64,000 bases of DNA, from the NCBI GenBank assembly GCA_019637915.1, contig JAHBUV010000001.1, positions 806,001-870,000 on the forward strand. The letters run 5' to 3'. The notes below the pieces were generated by a model. The model worked only from the letters and a program-made list of their open reading frames with translations, made no database searches and was not told where the DNA came from. Of the stretch, positions 8,938 to 17,854 are shown piece after piece. Origin of the DNA: Pseudobdellovibrionaceae bacterium (lineage in GTDB: Bacteria > Bdellovibrionota > Bdellovibrionia > Bdellovibrionales > Bdellovibrionaceae). Numbering within the stretch: position 1 is the first letter of the stretch; each line of letters opens with the position of its first letter. Position numbers and translations under genes: made by a program.

Positions 8938-10617
8938 TCACAGCGTCTTCAGGAACTCCACCAGCGCCCTTTTCTGCCGGGCGCTGAGGAGTTCACGGCC
9001 CCGCTCCAGGAAAATCCCCTCGTCATGCCCCTCCCGCCCCATTCCGGCGCGGCGGGTGTCGTAAAGAAATTCTTTTTTCCTCCACGCGGCCGGCACTTTC
9101 TCGCCCTGGGGATAACCGTTGCATTCGGCGTCGAAGTCGCGCCGCCGGTCCCGGGCTTCACCCGCGTAATAGCTCACGGGCCGCTGCGATGAGCGCGTCA
9201 GGACGGCGCAAAGGCTGGGGGCTGAATTGTGGTGGAAGTACGGCCAGCGCGCCCAGATGCCCACCAGGGGCGGCGGCACATAGCCCTTTTGCGCCTGAAT
9301 GACGGTGCCGTGACGGCGGGAGATCTCCAGCTGATTGAGCCGCTCGAGGGATTTCATGCCCTCGTGACGGAAGGGGTCCGTGCCCACGTCGATGACCGGC
9401 GTCTGGCGGTGGTAAATGACCTGCGTGGTGCGCAGGCGCTCCGCCAGGGGGGCTTGATCGAAGGCCGGCTGATCCCAGGCCTTTTCATAGACGCCGTGAC
9501 AGCGGGCGCAGGTGAGCCGGTAGACGCCCTGCCCTTCTTTCGCCAAAGGCAGATCGAGTTGTTCCGCCGGGAAAAAATCCGTCCAGCGCGGGGCCTCGGC
9601 GGAAAACACCGCCGTGGTCAGCTCGCGGATGACGTCGTCGTTGCGGCTCAGCCAATGATTGATCCGATCCAGATCCGCGCCGCGGCCGATCTCGTTCCAC
9701 AGGAGATTGGTGAAGATCGGGTTGCCGCTGATCACCGAGCCGTCCGAGAGCCAGCGGTTTTTGTATTTCAAATTCCACCACACGGCGGGCTTGCTGTCGG
9801 CGGGGCGCGAGTCGAGGAGATCGGCGCGCGGGCGCGCTTGCCAGCGGGGGTTTTTGCCGGCCATGGCGTCTTCATTCCTCTTGTTCAGCGACAGCGCGAC
9901 CTGCGCCAGCGAGGTGTCCAACCCCAAAGTCAGGGGACGCTTCACTCCCACGGAGGCGAGGTTGCGCACGGCCTCGTCCAGCAAGGCCACCTCCGCCGGC
10001 GTCGCGCGGAAAAGGCTCGAGAAGGCGCTGGACCGGTAGTAATGAGCCGCCCAGGCCGAGCGCCGGAATGTTTCGTTGGCCCGCGGGAAACGAGTGCTCA
10101 TTCCCAGAACGGTCTTGCCGAACAGATTCCCGGCGTGGCAGGCGGCGCAACTCAGGGTGAAGCCGGTGGCGCCGGCGCGCTCCACCAGTCCCAATCCCAT
10201 CAAGGTGTCGGGACGTCGACCGCCCGGGTAGGGAACGGCGTAAACGCCTTGATCCTCCGGGCGCGGGTAAGGCTGCAGGCCGATCCAGGAAAACAGATCG
10301 TTCATCGAGTCGACGCGGGCGAAGCGCTGAAACAAACTTTGTAGGATCAAACGCAAAGGATCGGCCGGCGATTCCTCGATGAACCGCCGCACCGGTTCGT
10401 AAGGCGGCAGCAGGCCCGTCACGTCGACGGGATAAATCTGCGCGTGCAGACGCCCCGCCTCGACCGCCCGGTCCCGATCGGCCTCATTCAGGAGATAAGG
10501 ATTCGAACGACCACCCGGCGGGATTGACGCCGTCAGACTCCAGTCCGGCTCCGCGCTCCAACTCAGTGAGCACCCCAGCGATGAGAGAATCATCGCCAAA
10601 ACCATCCGTGATTTCAT
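8938..10617 (-). CDS. secreted di-heme c-type cytochrome, RoxA / cytochrome c peroxidase-like
   Basis: A 559-aa exported protein with signal peptide (residues 1-22) and two c-heme attachment motifs, CAACH (about 155) and CARCH (about 385). The stretch PPLVGIWARWPYFHHN-SAPSL near 455-475 is the hallmark of the RoxA/di-heme cytochrome c peroxidase superfamily, whose members oxidise or oxygenate substrates in the periplasm using a low-potential and a high-potential heme. Which substrate is used cannot be told; peroxidase, oxygenase (RoxA-type) and thiol-oxidoreductase relatives all share this architecture. The start at 10617 begins the signal peptide. It is divergently transcribed from the flavin monooxygenase gene with about 120 bases between the starts. 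Confidence 0.8.
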   Translation of the reverse strand: MKSRMVLAMILSSLGCSLSWSAEPDWSLTASIPPGGRSNPYLLNEADRDRAVEAGRLHAQIYPVDVTGLLPPYEPVRRFIEESPADPLRLILQSLFQRFARVDSMNDLFSWIGLQPYPRPEDQGVYAVPYPGGRRPDTLMGLGLVERAGATGFTLSCAACHAGNLFGKTVLGMSTRFPRANETFRRSAWAAHYYRSSAFSSLFRATPAEVALLDEAVRNLASVGVKRPLTLGLDTSLAQVALSLNKRNEDAMAGKNPRWQARPRADLLDSRPADSKPAVWWNLKYKNRWLSDGSVISGNPIFTNLLWNEIGRGADLDRINHWLSRNDDVIRELTTAVFSAEAPRWTDFFPAEQLDLPLAKEGQGVYRLTCARCHGVYEKAWDQPAFDQAPLAERLRTTQVIYHRQTPVIDVGTDPFRHEGMKSLERLNQLEISRRHGTVIQAQKGYVPPPLVGIWARWPYFHHNSAPSLCAVLTRSSQRPVSYYAGEARDRRRDFDAECNGYPQGEKVPAAWRKKEFLYDTRRAGMGREGHDEGIFLERGRELLSARQKRALVEFLKTL

Positions 10618-10740
10618 GCTTCCATGTTCCCAAGATGATTTCGCGAAGGCCAACTTTCTTTTCAAAAAACAAGGCCGCCTTGCGTCCAAGCCCCGTCACG
10701 GCTTTTGACGTGGGGAAACGAAAGTGTTGCGATCACGCCC

Positions 10741-12324
10741 ATGATGGAACACGCGGAGACGGACGTTTTGATCGTGGGCGCCGGCCCGACCGGCCTGATG
10801 ATGGCGAGCCAGCTGGCCCGGCACGGCGTGCGTTTTCAAATCATCGACCGGCAGACGGACCGCTCGAAGGAGTCGCGCGCCCTGGTCATTCACGCCCGCT
10901 CCCTCGAGCTGCTGCAGAATCTGGGGCTGTCGGAGAGTTTCCTGAAAACCGGCCGTCCCTCCATCGGCCTGGAGATCTACACCAACGGGCAGAAGCGCGT
11001 GCAGGCCGACTTCGGCGACATCGGGGCCAAGGACACGCCCTTTCCGTTCATTTTTTTCCTCTCCCAGGCCGAAACCGAACGCCTGCTGCGGGAGGATCTG
11101 AAATCCCGCGGCGTGGACATCGAGCAGCCGGCGGAGCTGCTGTCTTTCGCCAGCTCCGACCAGGGCGTGGTCGCGCAGGTGCGCGGCGCGGACCAGGTCG
11201 TTCGCGAAGTGCGCAGCCGCTATCTGATCGGCTGCGACGGGGCCCACAGCCCGGTTCGCCATGCACTGAACCTGCCCTTCCCCGGCGCGCCTTACGCCGA
11301 GGATTTTCTCCTGGCCGACGTCGAGGTCAAATGGCCCTTCGAGCAGGACCGACTGCTGCTTTTTTTGACCGCCGACGGAGTGCTCGCGCACTTTCCCCTG
11401 ACCTCCCGCCTCAGTCGTTTGATCTTGACCGCGGGGCTTCGCCGGGAGGACGCGCCGACCGAGCCCGGCCTGGACGAGATCACCGCCAAAACCGAATCCT
11501 TCACCGGCGTGAAAGCGCGTTTGTCGAATCCGCAATGGCTGTCGCGTTTTCGATTGCACCACCGGGCCGTGCCCCGCTATCGCGTCGGCCCGGTTTTCCT
11601 GGCGGGGGACGCCGCCCACATCCACAGCCCCGCCGGTGGCCAGGGCATGAACACCGGCCTGCAGGACGCCGCCAATCTCGCCTGGAAAATCGCCTGGGTG
11701 CTGAAAGGCGCGAACCCCGATCTTCTGGACAGCTATCACGGCGAGCGCCACCGCATCGCGGAGATCCTGCTGAAAACCACGGACCGTCTTTTCCGTGGAG
11801 CGGCCTCGCAGTCCCGGCTCGGCCGGTTTTTCCGGGTCAACCTGGCGCCGCTTTTCGTGAAATTCATGCTGTCAAACGAGAACCGCCGGCGCCGCGCTTT
11901 CCGTCGGATCTCGCAATTGGCGATTCATTACCATCCCGGCGCTTTCGTCGCGGAGGACGACGAGAACGCCGACGAGTTCTTTCAAAAAGGCCCGAAGGCC
12001 GGGGCGCGGGCGCCGGACGCCCCGCTGGATGGGGGAACTCTTTTCAACGCCATGAAAGCGCCGAAGGCTCATGTTCTGTTTTTCTCCCCGTCTGCAAAGC
12101 CGCCGCCGCTGCCCGATCATCTGCAATCCTTGATCGAAACCCACACGCTGTCCCGGACGCCGGGCCGCGAGACGCTGTTCGAGCGCTACGGCGTCAGCGA
12201 CTCCGCGATTTATTTCATCCGTCCCGATGGCCACGTCGGCTATCGCACGCCGGGATCGGACTGGCACGGACTGAGGCTCTACCTCGAGCGCTTTTTCCCC
12301 GCCGCCGCCGTGACGGGCCCTTGA
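10741..12324 (+). CDS. FAD-dependent aromatic-type monooxygenase (PHBH fold)
   Basis: Class A flavin monooxygenase of about 527 aa. The N-terminal Rossmann dinucleotide motif is GAGPTGL (residues 13-19); DGAHSPVR near 165 is the second FAD/NADPH motif (usually DGxxSxVR); GDAAHIHSPAGGQGMN near 285 is the GD motif followed by the HxxxPxGGQGMN loop typical of phenol-hydroxylase-type enzymes. A C-terminal about 110-residue thioredoxin-like domain is present, as in phenol hydroxylases and aromatic polyketide hydroxylases (MhpA, PgaE). NAD(P)H-dependent ring hydroxylation is the family role; the substrate is unknown. ATG 10741 chosen because the Rossmann motif begins a few residues later; no strong binding site is visible. 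Confidence 0.85.
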   Translation: MMEHAETDVLIVGAGPTGLMMASQLARHGVRFQIIDRQTDRSKESRALVIHARSLELLQNLGLSESFLKTGRPSIGLEIYTNGQKRVQADFGDIGAKDTPFPFIFFLSQAETERLLREDLKSRGVDIEQPAELLSFASSDQGVVAQVRGADQVVREVRSRYLIGCDGAHSPVRHALNLPFPGAPYAEDFLLADVEVKWPFEQDRLLLFLTADGVLAHFPLTSRLSRLILTAGLRREDAPTEPGLDEITAKTESFTGVKARLSNPQWLSRFRLHHRAVPRYRVGPVFLAGDAAHIHSPAGGQGMNTGLQDAANLAWKIAWVLKGANPDLLDSYHGERHRIAEILLKTTDRLFRGAASQSRLGRFFRVNLAPLFVKFMLSNENRRRRAFRRISQLAIHYHPGAFVAEDDENADEFFQKGPKAGARAPDAPLDGGTLFNAMKAPKAHVLFFSPSAKPPPLPDHLQSLIETHTLSRTPGRETLFERYGVSDSAIYFIRPDGHVGYRTPGSDWHGLRLYLERFFPAAAVTGP

Positions 12325-12372
12325 CGCTTCCGCCTTGCTTTCCGGCGAGGCCCTGCTGTAGATTGCGCCCAC

Positions 12373-13716
12373 ATGCAATCTCTCAAATTCTCCGATCTGA
12401 AGCTGAACGAAGCCTTGCAGCGTGCCGTCGCCGAATCCGGCTACACCACGCCCACCCCCATTCAAGGTCAGGCCATCCCCCACTTGCTGGAAGGCCGCGA
12501 TCTGTTGGGATGCGCGCAAACCGGGACGGGCAAGACGGCGGCCTTCGCCCTGCCGATCCTGCACCGTCTGGCGGAACATCCCCGGCGCCTGGAGCCGAAA
12601 CAAACCCGCGTGCTCGTGCTGTCCCCGACCCGCGAGCTGGCCATTCAGATTCACGACAGCTTCCGCGTGTACGGCAAGCACATGCGCCTGAAAAGCGCCG
12701 TCATTTTCGGCGGCGTCAGCCAGCACTCTCAAGTGCAGGCCCTGCACCACGGCGTGGACATCCTGATCGCGACGCCGGGCCGCCTGCTGGATCTGATCCA
12801 ACAACGCCACGTGGGCTTGGGCCGCGTCGAGATTCTGGTCCTCGATGAGGCCGACCGCATGCTCGACATGGGTTTCCTGCCCGACATCCGCAAGATCCTT
12901 CCCCTGCTGCCGCCGAAGCGCCAGAATCTTTTCTTTTCGGCCACCCTGCCGAAGGACATCCAGAGACTCGCCGACTCTTTGCTGCACGACCCGGTCCGCG
13001 TCGAAGTGACGCCCGTGTCGTCGACGGCGGAGAAAGTCGAGCAGTCGGTGATGTACGTCGACCGCGCGAAGAAGCGCGACCTGCTGCGCGTGCTGCTGAA
13101 GGACCGCGAGTTCCAGAAGGTCATCGTCTTCACGCGCACCAAACACGGCGCCAACCGCGTCGTCGAGAGCCTGGTGAAGAACAACATCCCGGCGGAAGCC
13201 ATTCACGGCAACAAATCCCAAAACGCGCGCCAACGCGCGCTCGAGAACCTGCGCAGCGGCCGCATCCGCGCCCTGATCGCCACCGACGTCGCCGCCCGGG
13301 GCATCGACATCGATGAGATCTCCCACGTCATCAATTACGAGCTGCCGAACGACTCCGAAAGTTACGTGCATCGCATCGGCCGCACGGCCCGCGCCGGCGC
13401 CCAAGGGGTGGCAATCTCCTTCTGCGACGCCGAAGAGCGCGCCTTCCTGCGCGACATCGAAAAACTCATCGGCCGCAGCATCCCGGTGATCACCGACCAC
13501 CCCTACCACTCCGAGGAAATCGCGCAGAGCCGCGTTCTTTCGAAAGGCAAAGCCAAGGCCCTCATCGAAGGTCGCGAGGATCACGACCGCGCGCCCCGCC
13601 CCGGCGGCGGCCGCGGCGGTCGCGGGCGCCCTGGAGGGGGAGGCGGCGGCGGCGGCGGGAACCGACGCCGGCGCTTCCACGGCCGCGGCGGATCCAAGCC
13701 CGCGCCGTCGAAATAA
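12373..13716 (+). CDS. rhlE: DEAD-box ATP-dependent RNA helicase RhlE
   Basis: All helicase motifs are present: Q-motif TPTPIQ, motif I AQTGTGKT, Ia PTRELA, Ib TPGR, II DEAD ([13 protein letters not shown]), III SAT, and C-terminal motifs with TDVAARGID and [10 protein letters not shown]. At 447 aa with a short Gly/Arg-rich tail (from about residue 405, [13 protein letters not shown]) it fits the RhlE subgroup, which remodels RNA in ribosome assembly and the degradosome. No good ribosome-binding site precedes ATG 12373, but the helicase homology starts immediately ([14 protein letters not shown]). Confidence 0.92.
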   Translation: MQSLKFSDLKLNEALQRAVAESGYTTPTPIQGQAIPHLLEGRDLLGCAQTGTGKTAAFALPILHRLAEHPRRLEPKQTRVLVLSPTRELAIQIHDSFRVYGKHMRLKSAVIFGGVSQHSQVQALHHGVDILIATPGRLLDLIQQRHVGLGRVEILVLDEADRMLDMGFLPDIRKILPLLPPKRQNLFFSATLPKDIQRLADSLLHDPVRVEVTPVSSTAEKVEQSVMYVDRAKKRDLLRVLLKDREFQKVIVFTRTKHGANRVVESLVKNNIPAEAIHGNKSQNARQRALENLRSGRIRALIATDVAARGIDIDEISHVINYELPNDSESYVHRIGRTARAGAQGVAISFCDAEERAFLRDIEKLIGRSIPVITDHPYHSEEIAQSRVLSKGKAKALIEGREDHDRAPRPGGGRGGRGRPGGGGGGGGGNRRRRFHGRGGSKPAPSK

Positions 13717-13753
13717 ATTTATTTTCATGATCTCTCGACTGAAATAGTTTGCT

Positions 13754-13786
13754 CCCGCAAAGTCCCGTCCAGAGCGACTTTGCGGG
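13754..13786. repeat. perfect 11-bp inverted repeat between rhlE and the next gene
   Basis: CCCGCAAAGTC at 13754-13764 and its exact complement at 13776-13786 enclose an 11-base loop. There is no T-run on either side, so it is not a standard terminator; it may be a factor-dependent terminator, an RNA processing site for rhlE mRNA, or an operator for the downstream secreted-protein gene. Confidence 0.6.
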
Positions 13787-13932
13787 CAGGACTGGATCGG
13801 TCCTACGTCCAGATTTTCGTCGTGAAATCGTCTCAAGACGTTTTCATCATCTCCTTTTTTGACCGCCGTGCGCGGACATGGTCGGATTTTCTTATCCACA
13901 AAAAAAAGACTCAATCCGACAAGGAGGTCGAG

Positions 13933-14595
13933 ATGTCGAGAGCTTTCTCTCTCATGGCAGCCGCATTGATGATCCTGGGCGCCGGCGCGGCCGGGGCCCG
14001 AACGAACGAGGACACCCTCCTCGACACCACCGTGCGCAGCTATGAAGCCACCACCACCGTCATTCTCCATCCCGTGACCACGGGTGAAAACGGCGCCACG
14101 GAGGAACTGACCCTGGAAATCCCGGCGGGCAGTTACCTGACCGAGATCGAAACCCGTCGCGGCGCCGACGGCGTGGACTACACGCGCGTCGGACTGGACA
14201 CCGACGCCGTCAACCTGCCCTCGGATTTCTGGCTGCGCTCGAGCGAGCTGCTGCAATCCGGGCTGCGCCTGGATATCGGCAGCCTGCGCGGCATGACCTA
14301 CTGCTACCGCTACGTGAAACTCTATCTGCTGAAAAAGGGCATGGTGAAGGTCTACCTGCCCGGCGGTTCCGCCTGGATGGCGAAGAACACCCTGCCCAAG
14401 CACGGCTTCGTCAAAGTGAAGCGCGGCCCGCAGAATCCGAAGGTCAACGACGTCTGCGTTTACTCCGGCGGCCCCAGCGGTCACGGCCACATCGAGGTGC
14501 GCGCCCCGCAAGGCTGGTACTACGGCTACGGCTACAGCGCCAAGCCGATCTCGCGCAACGGCCGTCCCCTGATCGCCTGCTACGCCAAGCGCTGA
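13933..14595 (+). CDS. secreted papain-like (NlpC/P60 or CHAP-like) protein
   Basis: A 220-aa exported protein with signal peptide (residues 1-22). The C-terminal half has a Cys at the start of a helix (MTYCYRYVKLYL, about 118) and a later GHGHIEV (about 180) followed by a Tyr-rich stretch, the Cys-then-His order of papain-like NlpC/P60/CHAP peptidoglycan peptidases. That assignment is inference from motif order, not a clear family match. The start is fixed by a perfect AAGGAGG 5 bases upstream at 13921-13927. A clean terminator follows, so it is a single-gene unit. The expected role would be cell-wall hydrolysis or remodelling in the periplasm or outside the cell. Confidence 0.75.
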   Translation: MSRAFSLMAAALMILGAGAAGARTNEDTLLDTTVRSYEATTTVILHPVTTGENGATEELTLEIPAGSYLTEIETRRGADGVDYTRVGLDTDAVNLPSDFWLRSSELLQSGLRLDIGSLRGMTYCYRYVKLYLLKKGMVKVYLPGGSAWMAKNTLPKHGFVKVKRGPQNPKVNDVCVYSGGPSGHGHIEVRAPQGWYYGYGYSAKPISRNGRPLIACYAKR

Positions 14596-14615
14596 GCGTT
14601 GTTTTCTGTCATTTC

Positions 14616-14648
14616 CCAAAAACCCCGATCCGGCATCGGGGTTTTTTT
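14616..14648 (+). terminator. intrinsic terminator
   Basis: A 7-bp stem (CCCCGAT/ATCGGGG) with loop CCGGC is followed by seven T, 20 bases after the stop codon of the papain-like gene. Confidence 0.88.
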
Positions 14649-14752
14649 ATTTCTCCGGGCGCGTTCGTCAGGATTTCTTCCAAACCTCCCTCCCGGTTTC
14701 CATCCTCCGGGGTGCTTGGGCATACTGCCGGCAGCATGAAGGAGGAACAGAA

Positions 14753-14980
14753 ATGGCCAGCAAGACCGCCAATCGTCCCAAGCCTCACGAAGACGACAAC
14801 CAACCCATCCCGCCGGAACAGCGCCCTCCGGAACCGAAGATCCCGCCCGACACCGACACCAGACCCCGCTATTTCGCGGAAGAGTCGGGTAAAACCAAGG
14901 ACACCGGCAAGGACGTCCCGGGCGCCAACTCGACGGTGGAGCCCCAAGCCCCCCGCGTCGACGAGACCGTGAACCCCTGA
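14753..14980 (+). CDS. small Pro-rich hypothetical protein
   Basis: A 75-aa hydrophilic protein, rich in Pro, Asp, Lys and Thr, with no predicted structure (PPEQRPPEPKIPPDTDT). It is likely intrinsically disordered. AAGGAGG lies 7 bases upstream of the ATG, and terminators lie on both sides, so it is an independent small transcription unit. No family recognised. An overlapping frame starting at 14712 is judged a shadow because it lacks a binding site. Confidence 0.65.
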   Translation: MASKTANRPKPHEDDNQPIPPEQRPPEPKIPPDTDTRPRYFAEESGKTKDTGKDVPGANSTVEPQAPRVDETVNP

Positions 14981-15008
14981 AAGGTCCGCGACATCCGGTA
15001 AAATTGTC

Positions 15009-15040
15009 AGGCCCGCCCGCCAGGGCGGGCCTTATTATTT
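15009..15040 (+). terminator. intrinsic terminator
   Basis: A 10-bp stem (AGGCCCGCCC and complement) with a 4-base loop is followed by the T-rich stretch TTATTATTT, just downstream of the small Pro-rich gene. Confidence 0.82.
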
Positions 15041-15066
15041 CTGGCGGCCCGGCGGGTCCGGGCGCA

Positions 15067-15095
15067 TTGACGGACTCGATGTCTTGGTTTATTCC
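15067..15095 (+). promoter_or_regulatory. probable sigma70-type promoter
   Basis: TTGACG (15067-15072) and TATTCC (15090-15095) are separated by 17 bases and sit about 30 bases before the start of the small secreted-protein gene. The -35 is strong and the -10 only half matches, but position and spacing fit. Confidence 0.45.
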
Positions 15096-15125
15096 CTCCC
15101 AGCACTTCAAGACACAGGAGAACCC

Positions 15126-15557
15126 ATGAAAAAGCTGATTTTGACCGCCGTCCTGTCCCTGATCTCGGCCGCCGCCTTGGCCGACGAACCGGTCTTTATC
15201 CAATCGAACTGCGAATTCGGCGACAACGGCCCCCAAGTCGGCTTCAGCGTCAGCCGCGACCTCCTGCCCGTCGGTGACGGCGGCCACGCCATCGTCGTGC
15301 GCTCCACCCTGAAAGTGGCCAACCAGGACATCCCCGCCGTCGGCCAGAAATGCGCCATCCGCGTCCGCGTCGGCACCATCACGGGTTACTCCTGCGTTCA
15401 CCAGACGGCCTCGGGCGTCCGCTACGAAATCGCCCCCACCATCAACTTCGAAGGCAACAACGTGACCTCCGCCAACATCGTCGTGTGGGACGGCAACACC
15501 CCCTCCGCCATCCTCCGCAGCAGCAAATGCGATCTGGCGCCGACGCAGGCTCAGTGA
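15126..15557 (+). CDS. small secreted protein of unknown function
   Basis: A 143-aa protein with a signal peptide (MKKLILTAVLSLISAAALA) and a mature beta-rich domain with four Cys (SNC, QKC, YSC, SKC), which could form two disulfides. ACAGGAG precedes the ATG by 6 bases. It has its own likely promoter and a terminator, so is monocistronic. The composition recalls small periplasmic beta-sandwich proteins common in Bdellovibrio-type genomes; no function assigned. Confidence 0.75.
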   Translation: MKKLILTAVLSLISAAALADEPVFIQSNCEFGDNGPQVGFSVSRDLLPVGDGGHAIVVRSTLKVANQDIPAVGQKCAIRVRVGTITGYSCVHQTASGVRYEIAPTINFEGNNVTSANIVVWDGNTPSAILRSSKCDLAPTQAQ

Positions 15558-15579
15558 GCGAACACGACAGTTGAACGTC

Positions 15580-15612
15580 AAAAAAAACCCGCGCCGAAAG
15601 CGCGGGTTTTTT
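15580..15612. terminator. intrinsic terminator between convergent genes
   Basis: AAAAAAACCCGCGC-loop-GCGCGGGTTTTTT is symmetrical, so it can end transcription of the plus-strand secreted-protein gene and of the minus-strand metallopeptidase gene that converge here. Confidence 0.88.
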
Positions 15613-15670
15613 CATTCCCCTCGATTTTCAAAACCGGTTCTCCGTCCACCTCCCCCCGCCGCGGGCCCTT

Positions 15671-16477
15671 TCAGTCCGGCTTGAACCAGCAACGCGGGCG
15701 CAGTCCCTCCGCGTTGCCACAGCGAACGGCCATGGGGTCGTTGAAATCAAAAAGCAACGGGAGCGAACTGCGGCACAAGGCTCCCGCCACCGCCGTGTCC
15801 AGACGGCACTGGCGCGAGGGATAAAAGAAGGCATTGGTTCTCTCCACCCGCTCTTCGCTGGGTGTTTCGACCGAGATCGGGAAGTCTTTGACGAGGAGGA
15901 GCATGTTCAGCCCGGCGAGAATCGTCCTCTGGCAAACCAGCGACTCCGCGGAGAGCCGCCCCCAGGTCCGCTCGCACTTTTCTCGAACCGCGGGCGGGAC
16001 CGGCGCCTTGCCGAGAAAACTCCCATGATCCTGCCCCGCCACGATCCGGCGGAAGCACGCGGAGGCGGCGTAATAGTCCGACTGCCCCTCGGCGCTGAAA
16101 AAACTCAATCCGTCCGGCGCGCTCTCTTCGGGCGAATCGAAGGGGTGGGCCTTGCGGGGCGCTCCCGCGAAGAAATGCCCCAACTCATGGCATAAGACGA
16201 AACGCAGACCATCCTCGCTCAAACGCGGGCTGCGGAGGAGGCCCCCATGAATCTCAATCCACAGGAGGTCTTTGTCCCGATGGGCGCTGGCCACGACCGA
16301 CACGCTGTCATGGATCACCCGCGTTTCCAGGCGAAGCCGCATGGACTCCGCCGCCGGCTGATAAACGCGGTTCATGTCCTCCAGGACCACGGGGAGAAAA
16401 TCGGAAGAGGCGAGAGCGAGGCCTCCCCAGAAAGGCAGCAAGAAGCCGGCCATGAGGACTGTTTTAAGGAATGACAA
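15671..16477 (-). CDS. secreted HExxH zinc metallopeptidase (M48-like)
   Basis: A 268-aa exported protein. The zinc-binding helix HELGHF is near residue 122, and about 35 residues later EGQSDYYA matches the Glu-zincin third ligand pattern (ExxxD) seen in M48 peptidases. Six or more Cys in the C-terminal part suggest disulfides. The chosen start is TTG at 16477, because AAGGAG lies 9 bases upstream and it opens directly into a good signal peptide (SFLKTVLMAGFLLPFWGG); a GTG start 18 codons earlier would weaken the signal. It would degrade proteins in the periplasm. Fold class is firm; membership in M48 proper is inferred. Confidence 0.75.
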   Translation of the reverse strand: MSFLKTVLMAGFLLPFWGGLALASSDFLPVVLEDMNRVYQPAAESMRLRLETRVIHDSVSVVASAHRDKDLLWIEIHGGLLRSPRLSEDGLRFVLCHELGHFFAGAPRKAHPFDSPEESAPDGLSFFSAEGQSDYYAASACFRRIVAGQDHGSFLGKAPVPPAVREKCERTWGRLSAESLVCQRTILAGLNMLLLVKDFPISVETPSEERVERTNAFFYPSRQCRLDTAVAGALCRSSLPLLFDFNDPMAVRCGNAEGLRPRCWFKPD

Positions 16478-16882
16478 AATCACCTTCTCCTTGAGAGAGC
16501 GCGCCAATGAAAACGTCAAAAAAGTCGACACAAGGACTTTTCGGGGATCTCCGCGTCGCCCCCATTCGATTCCATGAAAGCACGCCTTCCAGCGAAAGAA
16601 AAAAGCAAAAACAGGGCCGGCCCTGATCGGCCTGAGGCAAGGAAACTGTGACCCTCACTCCTGCATGTGGTCCCAGAAATGCAAATCGCTCTGATCAGGT
16701 TCCTCAAAGGCTCCCCCCTCTTCAGATGGAGGCCGGGCAATGTCTTCCAATCCGAAAACCGGAGAGACGATCCCCAACGTGACCGCTCCGGCCCACATCG
16801 GATGATCTGAAGGCTTAAAGCCAATGGTTACCAGTACTTAGGGCGGAAAAAACCCATGTTATTCTGTCGATGGAGATTGATC
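16478..16882. other. 405-base gene-free stretch at the left border of the accessory region
   Basis: No convincing gene was found. It holds the upstream region of the metallopeptidase gene and a 14-bp palindrome CAGGGCCGGCCCTG at 16612-16625. A 102-codon minus-strand frame (16516-16824) has no binding site and no protein-like pattern. The GC content drops toward its right end, where the PIN gene pair begins. No repeat of the tRNA-Arg 3' end was found here. Confidence 0.5.
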
Positions 16883-17074
16883 ATGACTGACAAGAAAAAA
16901 GCGACTCAATCAATTAAGACTTTGGCGGAAGATTTGCGCAAATTCCGCGAAAGCAGGCGGAAGTTCACCCCAGAGCGGATCAAAGAATTGAACGAACTTT
17001 TAGAGGGACCTTCTGAAAAGACCAAATTGGGGGACGACCAGAAAAGCGCCCGTCCACTGGAAAAGGAAGCGTAA
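16883..17074 (+). CDS. small partner of the PIN-domain gene, possible antitoxin
   Basis: A 63-aa highly charged helical protein (MTDKKKATQSIKTL, then RKFRESRRKFTPERIKELNELL) directly upstream of a PIN-domain gene, six bases apart. Small charged proteins in this position are typical antitoxins of VapBC-like pairs, but no AbrB, RHH or Phd DNA-binding fold could be recognised. GGAG lies 7 bases before ATG 16883. The antitoxin role is inferred from context alone. Confidence 0.55.
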   Translation: MTDKKKATQSIKTLAEDLRKFRESRRKFTPERIKELNELLEGPSEKTKLGDDQKSARPLEKEA

Positions 17075-17080
17075 AAACCC

Positions 17081-17854
17081 ATGGGAAAAGTCGTTCCGTT
17101 TTCAAATATGGAGAATTTCGTTAATGGATTGCGGTCGAAAGGTGACATCGTTCGAGTCATTCTTGATACAAACGTCCTTATCGCCGCTTCTTATGAAGTC
17201 AAAGTCACGCACGAAGAGATCACGGATTTGATTCACAGGCTTCAAATTCTCGGAGTCGAGATGTATGCAACTGTCACGACAAAAGCGGAATTCATGGAAT
17301 TCTATCGTCGATTGATGCTAACGGAGGCGTTGGCAGACTTGTTAGATGCGGAGTCCAAAGTCAGGGTTCCCAAAGCCGCCTTTGAGGAAATCAGAAAAGC
17401 CTACGCGAGCATCAAGTCGAAACAGGCTCGAGACGGGAGTGATCCGATTTTCAATGACAATCAGATCAAGCAGATCAAATCCGAATTCTCGGCAGGCAGC
17501 CACTCGGGACATATTGGCTGGTTGAAATTTTGCAGCGATTGCCTCAAAGGCTACGTCGAATTTTTTGAGCGGCAGTTGATGGAGCGCGGGATCTCGTACC
17601 TCAGTCCGAACGATTCGACTCAAGCGAGTCTCTTTATCAGGAGGCTCGAATGGCCCGTTGCTGCCGCGCTGGTGGAAAAGAGCGGACTCTCAGTTTCGGA
17701 TGCGATGATCCTCAATATGCTGAATAGCTCCATTTGTCAGTTTTCCATGAGCCTGGATTTTGACTTCGGTTTCGCTGTCCGCGCCGACACCGACTCGAAG
17801 GATGTCCTGATGCCCGATCGCCTTGAGCGGGAATACCGGCACTATCATTTTTGA
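17081..17854 (+). CDS. PIN-domain protein (putative ribonuclease)
   Basis: A 257-aa protein with PIN hallmarks: an N-terminal strand ending in the first acidic residue (RVILDTNVLIAAS, about 24-36), a middle Glu (TKAEFMEF, about 69), and a late SDAMILNML (about 207) and SLDFDFGFAV (about 228) giving the remaining Asp. PIN domains are Mg-dependent RNases, commonly VapC toxins. At 257 aa it is nearly twice a normal VapC (about 130-140), with an insertion of about 100 residues between the second and third acidic motifs. The lower GC and preceding small gene support a transferred toxin-antitoxin pair. Confidence 0.7.
   Translation: MGKVVPFSNMENFVNGLRSKGDIVRVILDTNVLIAASYEVKVTHEEITDLIHRLQILGVEMYATVTTKAEFMEFYRRLMLTEALADLLDAESKVRVPKAAFEEIRKAYASIKSKQARDGSDPIFNDNQIKQIKSEFSAGSHSGHIGWLKFCSDCLKGYVEFFERQLMERGISYLSPNDSTQASLFIRRLEWPVAAALVEKSGLSVSDAMILNMLNSSICQFSMSLDFDFGFAVRADTDSKDVLMPDRLEREYRHYHF

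Noticed and set aside
16516-16824. 102-codon minus-strand ORF at the island border
   Set aside because: No binding site, no domain, composition unlike neighbouring genes.
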